Part shown: positions 6,272 to 10,195 of the stretch, piece after piece
Layout: each line of letters starts with the position of its first letter
How positions within the stretch are numbered: position 1 is the stretch's first letter
Source of the DNA: JANXLS01 sp038227045
GTDB lineage: Bacteria; Planctomycetota; SZUA-567; H5-PLA8
Length of the DNA stretch: 10,195 bases
Assembly (NCBI GenBank): GCA_038227045.1
Contig: JBBRQD010000162.1
Location: 1-10,195, forward strand
Direction of reading: 5' to 3'
The notes under the pieces: model-generated
What the model saw: the letters and a program-made list of their open reading frames with translations, nothing else
Databases searched by the model: none
What the model was told of the DNA's origin: nothing
Translations under genes and position numbers: made by a program

Positions 6272-8677
6272 TTACCGCTTCTGAAACAGGTCAGACATCA
6301 CGAAATTCTCGATCATCGTTTTGAGCTTATACTCGTCCTTTTTACTGGCCTTTGCAATAGCTTTGATTTGCGCGGCATCGTCAATAGTCATAACCCGGCG
6401 CAGCGCGAATGTGGCGAGTTGTTCCACAAATGCGTCGGCGAAACGGTCGATATCGCTGACAAGCAGATTCTTGAACTCCGCCGGTCCGGAATAGTCACGG
6501 CCATCGGCCAGTTTGCCGCTGGCATTGACAGGCGGGTTGGTCCCTTTTCCGACGGTGAGGCGTTCCTCCGTGCGCCATTGGCCGATGGCGTCGTAATTGT
6601 CGAACGCGAAGCCCAGCGGGTCGATTTTCTGATGACACGCGGCGCAGATGGCGTGGGTTGCGTGCGCTTCGAGTTGCATGCGCACCGTGGCTTTCGGTTT
6701 GTCGGAAGGCGTGGGCGCCAGCGGCTCGACATTGGGCGGCGGCGGCGGCGGAGTTCTCCCGAAGACGGCTTCAGAGACCCATACGCCGCGATGCACTGGA
6801 CGGTGCCGTGTGCCGTCGGAGGTCAGCATCAGGATGCCCGCCTCGGTCAGCAAGCCGCCGCGATGATCCTCGGCGCGCAGCGCGACACGTTGAAAGCTCG
6901 ATTCCTTCAAGGGCGGCAGTTGATAATGCTGCGCCAGACGCGGGTTCACCATTGTCCAGTCCGAGGCGAGGAATTCGCGCAGCGGCAGGTTCGCCGAAAA
7001 GACTTCGGTGAAATAGCCGACCGGCTCCAGAACCATGCTCGTTTCAAGCCACCGGTCATAGTCGGGATAAAGCTTTGGGTCTGGCGGGAACATGCCGACC
7101 TTGTGAAGTTGCAGCCACTGCCTGGGAAATGCGTCGGTGAAGCGCTTGATTTTGGCATCGCCAAACATGCGCGCAATCTGGGCGCGCAACGTTTCCGGTT
7201 CATGCAGCTTGCCCGATTGCGCGACGGCGAACAGGTCGTCATCCGGCATTGAACTCCACAGGAAATACGACAGCCGCGAGGCCAGTTCCCAATCGTTGAC
7301 CGTGTTGCGCCGCTGCGCGGCCGAGCCTTCTTCGAGATAGTAAAAGTTCTTCGACGTGAGAATGGCGACCATCGCCGCGTGGTAAGCGGAACGCATCTTC
7401 TCACCCGCCGACAACTCGCTTTCCACGACCTTCACGTAGCGTAACACTTCGGCATCCGTTGCGGGCCGCCGCCATGCGCGGGTAGCCAGGCGCTGCAGGC
7501 ATTCGCGCGCATCCGTAATCGTTCCGTCGTTCTTGGGAAACAATCCCTCGCGCTTTTTCAGTTCCGCTGCGCTGACGAGCGGACCTTCCCATTCGACCGA
7601 ATCCACCAGCAGCATCGGATAAAGTGGGTGACCGGCATCATCGAACAACTGGTAGCCATTCGGATTCAGGCGACTCATATCCCGCGTGCTCGTGAAAATG
7701 CTCTGGCCCATGTTCAGCACGTTCAATGTATGGTTGCCGACTTCAACGAAGACCAGCGGGTTTTCGTTTACCAATTCGATGCCGCCGGGTGACAAGACCG
7801 TTTCGAACTCTAGGGTCATGGGTTTGTCTTCAGGCGCGAGGATGTCCTGATCGAAGACGGAGCGTCTAAGCTGTTGGTGCCAGAGCGAGAGGTGCGGCGT
7901 CCAGCCTTTGGGCGGCTGCATTCCGCTGAGTTGAATACGAATCCGGTAGTTCCCGGGTTCTTTGATATTGATGAGATGCTTCCGGCACTCCGGCCAGAGG
8001 GGCCAGCGGACGCGGGCGCCCTTTTCGAGCGGCGGACGGCGTTCCGCCAGCCACTTTTCGTGTCCCTCGTTTGCGTCGCGCCGCTCTTTGACCGCCTTGA
8101 TCGGCGATTCCGGAAAAGCCCGTTCCAGGACAATCTCCGCCGCCTTGAAGTAGCGATCCACATGCGATGGCGACAACGACAGCATCGAGCCGATGCGCTC
8201 AAAACCGTGCCAGCGGGGGTCTTCGTTGAAGGCTCCGGGAAGATTGACATCGAAGTGCACGCCCAGCAGGTCGTAGACTGTGTTGGCGTATTCATCGCGG
8301 CTCAGCCGATAGAGTTCCACCGCTCCGCGCTTTGCCATCCGCGCCGCTTTGCCTTCGTCCAGCCGCGCCGAGATCCAGCCGACGACACGGCCCAATGTCG
8401 CGGGTGAGGGTTGCGGTTCTTTTTTGGGAGGCATTTCGCCCGCGTTCAGACGGGTCATGACTTCGGACCAGCGTTGAGCAGCGGCGTCGATGGCGAAGTC
8501 GTGCGACAGCGTATCGAGCCGAAAATCGCCCTTCTGTTTTTGTGCGTCGTGACAGCGGAAACAGTTCTCTTTGAGAAACGGCAACATCACCTGATCAAAG
8601 GTTGCCGGTTCTTCCGCGGCACAAGGGCTCGCGGTCAAAACAGCCAGAAGACCGATCGCGTACAATAACGCTCTCAT
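6272..8677 (-). CDS. DUF1592-type secreted multidomain cytochrome-like protein, copy A
   Basis: A complete 801-residue protein. The start is ATG at 8677, preceded by GGGAG at 8685-8689 with a 7-base spacer, and it opens with a Sec signal peptide (MRALLYAIGLLAVLTASPCAA). A longer frame to 8743 would bury that signal. Domains in order: cytochrome-like segment with CFRCH at 39-43 and the GDFRLD / NAGEMPP blocks; DUF1587-like (about 122-188, YRLSRDEYANTVYDLLGV...SPSHVDRYF); a beta-rich middle (about 225-360); DUF1595-like (about 390-450, AWRRPAT); DUF1592-like (about 455-590, WELASRLSYFLWSSMPDD); a PPPPPP linker at 643-648; DUF1588-like (about 605-705) with CAACH at 678-682; and DUF1585-like (about 722-801) ending in ENFVMSDLFQKR. 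The two CxxCH motifs mean two covalent haem sites are possible, so an electron-transfer part is likely; this is known of the family only by annotation. It is the first gene of the five-gene minus-strand cluster. Confidence 0.95.
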   Translation of the reverse strand: MRALLYAIGLLAVLTASPCAAEEPATFDQVMLPFLKENCFRCHDAQKQKGDFRLDTLSHDFAIDAAAQRWSEVMTRLNAGEMPPKKEPQPSPATLGRVVGWISARLDEGKAARMAKRGAVELYRLSRDEYANTVYDLLGVHFDVNLPGAFNEDPRWHGFERIGSMLSLSPSHVDRYFKAAEIVLERAFPESPIKAVKERRDANEGHEKWLAERRPPLEKGARVRWPLWPECRKHLINIKEPGNYRIRIQLSGMQPPKGWTPHLSLWHQQLRRSVFDQDILAPEDKPMTLEFETVLSPGGIELVNENPLVFVEVGNHTLNVLNMGQSIFTSTRDMSRLNPNGYQLFDDAGHPLYPMLLVDSVEWEGPLVSAAELKKREGLFPKNDGTITDARECLQRLATRAWRRPATDAEVLRYVKVVESELSAGEKMRSAYHAAMVAILTSKNFYYLEEGSAAQRRNTVNDWELASRLSYFLWSSMPDDDLFAVAQSGKLHEPETLRAQIARMFGDAKIKRFTDAFPRQWLQLHKVGMFPPDPKLYPDYDRWLETSMVLEPVGYFTEVFSANLPLREFLASDWTMVNPRLAQHYQLPPLKESSFQRVALRAEDHRGGLLTEAGILMLTSDGTRHRPVHRGVWVSEAVFGRTPPPPPPNVEPLAPTPSDKPKATVRMQLEAHATHAICAACHQKIDPLGFAFDNYDAIGQWRTEERLTVGKGTNPPVNASGKLADGRDYSGPAEFKNLLVSDIDRFADAFVEQLATFALRRVMTIDDAAQIKAIAKASKKDEYKLKTMIENFVMSDLFQKR
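6720..6754. repeat. 35-base direct repeat, copy 2 (inside DUF1592-A)
   Basis: Identical over 35 bases to 522-556, about 6.2 kb away in the same orientation. Flanking bases differ on both sides, although similarity stays high for about another 80 bases (the WVSE and GTRHRPVHRG coding part). It could seed recombination or assembly error between the two paralogues. Confidence 0.8.
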
Positions 8678-8684
8678 GCACGCA

Positions 8685-8689
8685 CTCCC
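8685..8689 (-). promoter_or_regulatory. Shine-Dalgarno of DUF1592-A
   Basis: GGGAG on the minus strand, 7 bases before ATG at 8677. It decides for this start over the in-frame ATG codons further upstream (8743 and 8731), which would put about 20 charged residues before the signal peptide. Confidence 0.7.
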
Positions 8690-8892
8690 GATTTCGTTGA
8701 ATCGAACGAGTCGAATCCGCCAATACGTCATGCTTTCGTTCAAGACAGAACGCCGCTTCAGGTATGAAAATTTACGTTGCTATAGTCGCCTCAAAGAGGA
8801 CGTAATCCGACGTGAATCGCTCATAAGACTCGCGATGATACGGAACCATTAAAGACTACACCGGCCGCGTAAGATGGCAATTTATTTAGACG

Positions 8893-8908
8893 AAAACTTC
8901 TGTGAAGC
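8893..8908 (-). terminator. Weak terminator-like hairpin after the ThuA-family gene
   Basis: On the minus strand CTTC-ACA-GAAG is followed directly by TTTT, about 20 bases after the TAA of the ThuA-family gene. The stem has only four good pairs, perhaps five with a G-T pair, so it would be a poor terminator by itself. It is in the right place to separate that gene from the cluster downstream. Confidence 0.25.
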
Positions 8909-8927
8909 GGGCGAAAGGAATTGGATT

Positions 8928-9755
8928 TTAAGGTTTCGGCGGCAAGACAAGCGCCTCTTTCGACACGTTCACCGGCGCTCCGTCCGCAGGAATCTCGACG
9001 CGCGCCGACCACAGAATGCCGTTGACAATCATTCGACGAAACAATTCGTTCTGAAAATATGTGTAGGAATGTCCCAGCGTCGTGCCGAACGAACGCCCGC
9101 CATCCGGCCGCTCGAACACCCAGCCGACCACGACATCCGCCCCGCCCTTCTCATGAACCTGTAGCAGCGGCGTCGCGCCCTTGATAACCGGCGACAGGTA
9201 ATACTCATCATTGATTTCAAACTCCTTCCAACCTTTGCAAACAGGATGCTCCGGGACCAATCGCACCAGCGGCGACGCCCCGCTGCTCAAGCCCACGTTG
9301 CTGATCCACGTCGCCCCCGTATAACCCATCCACGCCGCGCCCAGCCGCTCGAAATTTTCTTTCTTGATTGACGAAGCCCAATGAAGTGTCACCAACCCCA
9401 CGCCTTTTTTCATCAGCGCTTCGAACTCACCCCGGTTGGGGCCGTCCAGAAAGAACTCCGCCGCGGGATCGGTATAAATAACGATGCATTTAACCCCTGC
9501 CAATGCCGCGGCATCCTCCGGCCATCCGTTCGAAACCACCGTCTCCACGCCCGGCGCCAACTCCACGCATTTCGCCAGCACGCCGTTGGTGTACATGTAC
9601 ATATGAGCCCCGTAAGGATGATCGGTATTCTTGCCAATGAAAAGAATCTTGGTCTTCGCAGTGGCAGCCGCCGGCGCAGTCTTGCCAGGCGCGTCCTCCG
9701 CAAAAACAGCCGCGCCAAAATACAGCACCAGGCAGAAGATACGGATGTGTTTCAT
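8928..9755 (-). CDS. Secreted ThuA-domain (trehalose utilisation-like) protein
   Basis: A 275-residue protein with ATG at 9755. AAGGGA at 9765-9770 is 9 bases upstream. Residues 1-19 form a Sec signal peptide (KHIRIFCLVLYFGAAVFA), followed by an Ala/Pro/Lys linker to about residue 34. The rest is the ThuA fold, a glutamine-amidotransferase-like alpha/beta domain: KILFIGKNTDHPYGAHMY (36-53), the strand IVIYTDP (91-97), GVGLVTLHW with His125 (118-126), EHPVCKGW (169-176), INDEYY (181-186), and GRSFGTTLGHSYTYFQNELFRRMIVNGILW (220-249), the family's C-terminal signature. The name comes from trehalose utilisation in rhizobia. In PVC bacteria such proteins are many and secreted, and the substrate is unknown. 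It lies upstream of the cluster on the same strand, across a 250-base gap, so cotranscription is uncertain. It is divergent from the small plus-strand ORF at 9866. Confidence 0.93.
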   Translation of the reverse strand: MKHIRIFCLVLYFGAAVFAEDAPGKTAPAAATAKTKILFIGKNTDHPYGAHMYMYTNGVLAKCVELAPGVETVVSNGWPEDAAALAGVKCIVIYTDPAAEFFLDGPNRGEFEALMKKGVGLVTLHWASSIKKENFERLGAAWMGYTGATWISNVGLSSGASPLVRLVPEHPVCKGWKEFEINDEYYLSPVIKGATPLLQVHEKGGADVVVGWVFERPDGGRSFGTTLGHSYTYFQNELFRRMIVNGILWSARVEIPADGAPVNVSKEALVLPPKP

Positions 9756-9764
9756 GTGAATGAG

Positions 9765-9770
9765 TCCCTT
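9765..9770 (-). promoter_or_regulatory. Shine-Dalgarno of the ThuA-family gene
   Basis: AAGGGA on the minus strand, 9 bases before the ATG at 9755. No other start codon in the frame fits the signal peptide better. Confidence 0.55.
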
Positions 9771-9865
9771 GAGAGAATCTGTTTAAGCCTGAATTAAAGT
9801 ACAAGCGTTCTCATCGACCTACGCCAAAGCAACACAGAATGCCCATCTACTAACCAGATAAATAA

Positions 9866-9876
9866 ATGTCTGACAT
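9866..9876. repeat. Perfect 5-bp inverted repeat over the first ATG of the small HTH ORF
   Basis: ATGTC and GACAT surround a single T, so the palindrome begins exactly at the first possible start codon. It lies in A/T-rich DNA between two divergent genes, so it could be a protein-binding site, for instance for the product of the ORF itself. A repeat this short is often chance. Confidence 0.25.
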
Positions 9877-10108
9877 GTGGAATACCGATCTACTATATGG
9901 TATGGAAACCAAAGATGCACGAAATTTGTCGCCAAATGAATTGAGTGTTTTGCGCGCGAGAGCGGTCAAGGGTGTGCTTTCTGGCCGAACGCGCGTGGAA
10001 ATGTCAGGGCTGCTCGGCGTCAGTCGGCAGACGATTGGACAATGGGTCGATGAGTACCATCAGCGCGGAGCGGATTCATTTAAACTCAATCTAAGCAGAA
10101 ACCCGTAG
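9866..10108 (+). CDS. Stand-alone IS630-type transposase helix-turn-helix domain (probable remnant)
   Basis: An ORF of 80 residues. The start is not settled: ATGs at 9866, 9875 and 9902 are all in frame and none has a clear Shine-Dalgarno. The one at 9902 (METKDARNLSP, 68 residues) matches how IS630-type transposases usually begin. The segment DARNLSPNELSVLRARAV, then SGRTRVEMSGLLGVSRQTIGQWVDEYHQRG, is the DNA-binding helix-turn-helix of that family, with the recognition helix near VSRQTIGQWV. The protein stops at TAG right after LNLSRNP, where a full transposase continues with the DDE catalytic domain. The plus strand beyond the stop encodes nothing like it. No terminal inverted repeats were recognised. 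It is most likely a decayed insertion-sequence fragment; a small domesticated DNA-binding protein is the other possibility. Confidence 0.6.
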   Translation: MSDMWNTDLLYGMETKDARNLSPNELSVLRARAVKGVLSGRTRVEMSGLLGVSRQTIGQWVDEYHQRGADSFKLNLSRNP

Positions 10109-10195
10109 TTTTTCCTCTTCGGGATCGAGTTCCCAGCGCGGCCAAAGGCGCTCGACCATGGCCAGCGGGGCTTGATTGACGCGGGCCAGAAACTC
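10091..10195 (-). CDS. C-terminal end of an unrecognised protein (partial, runs off right edge)
   Basis: Only the last 34 codons are visible, ending in TAG at 10093-10091. The peptide ends ...LWPRWELDPEEEKLRVSA, with mostly G or C in third codon positions, so it reads as genuine coding sequence. I cannot assign it to a family from this tail. Its end overlaps the end of the convergent plus-strand helix-turn-helix ORF by 18 bases. Confidence 0.6.
   Translation of the reverse strand, partial: EFLARVNQAPLAMVERLWPRWELDPEEEKLRVSA

Larger units (their letters stand above)
8678..8927. other. 250-base gap between the ThuA-family gene and the five-gene cluster
   Basis: This is the longest non-coding stretch in the window and the only sizeable gap among the minus-strand genes. 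It would hold the promoter of the DUF1592-A cluster if the cluster is transcribed independently. I see no convincing -35/-10 pair. A weak hairpin followed by T residues lies just after the ThuA-family stop (listed separately). A short CCTC-TTT-GAGG inverted repeat (minus strand) lies near 8791-8801. No ORF in it looks coding. Confidence 0.5.

Noticed and set aside
6233..7252. Long open frame (339 codons) on the plus strand
   Set aside because: It is antisense to DUF1592-A, whose domains and haem motifs are unmistakable. The frame is open because of the G/C-rich third positions of the real gene; no known motif and no signal is seen in the product.
8678..8743. Upstream start at 8743 for DUF1592-A
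   Set aside because: It adds 22 mostly charged residues before a standard signal peptide; GGGAG with a 7-base spacer supports 8677.
8678..8927. Promoter hexamers in the gap before DUF1592-A
   Set aside because: Several T/A-rich strings such as ACTATAGC exist, but none has a good partner at 16-18 bases, and the promoter consensus of this organism is unknown.

Overview
The window reads as a chromosomal piece from a bacterium of the Planctomycetes/Verrucomicrobia (PVC) kind. The evidence is the gene content: two secreted DUF1592-type multidomain proteins with paired CxxCH haem motifs, a Tat-exported DUF1552 protein and a secreted ThuA-family protein. This combination is typical of that superphylum. 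The exact taxon cannot be fixed from the window. Coding sequence is moderately GC-rich. The stretch around 9760-9920 is visibly richer in A and T.

Layout: almost everything lies on the minus strand, so transcription runs right to left. From the right edge these are: the C-terminal end of an unrecognised minus-strand gene (10091-10195); a short plus-strand ORF with an IS630-type transposase helix-turn-helix and no catalytic part (9866-10108), whose end overlaps that gene; and a secreted ThuA-domain protein (8928-9755). A 250-base gap follows. Then comes a tight five-gene minus-strand cluster: DUF1592-A (6272-8677), DUF1552 (4888-6243), unknown secreted protein A (3713-4891), its tandem paralogue B (2511-3680), and DUF1592-B (2455 to beyond the left edge). 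The gaps are 28, -4 (ATGA overlap), 32 and 55 bases, so one operon is likely. No gene-free stretch exceeds about 250 bases, and no tRNA, rRNA or CRISPR was seen.

How the genes may work together: all five cluster products carry export signals, two of them with haem-binding motifs, so the cluster probably builds an envelope-located redox or substrate-processing set. The paralogous pair A/B, of no family I recognise, sits between the DUF1552 gene and the second DUF1592 gene. Both the DUF1592 gene and the unknown gene are therefore present twice, which suggests internal duplication of the cluster. The substrate is not visible from the sequence.

Main points for a second look: the A/B family, which looks like three small beta modules in a row; the abrupt loss of homology of DUF1592-B in its last domain near position 139; and the stand-alone IS630-like helix-turn-helix ORF.
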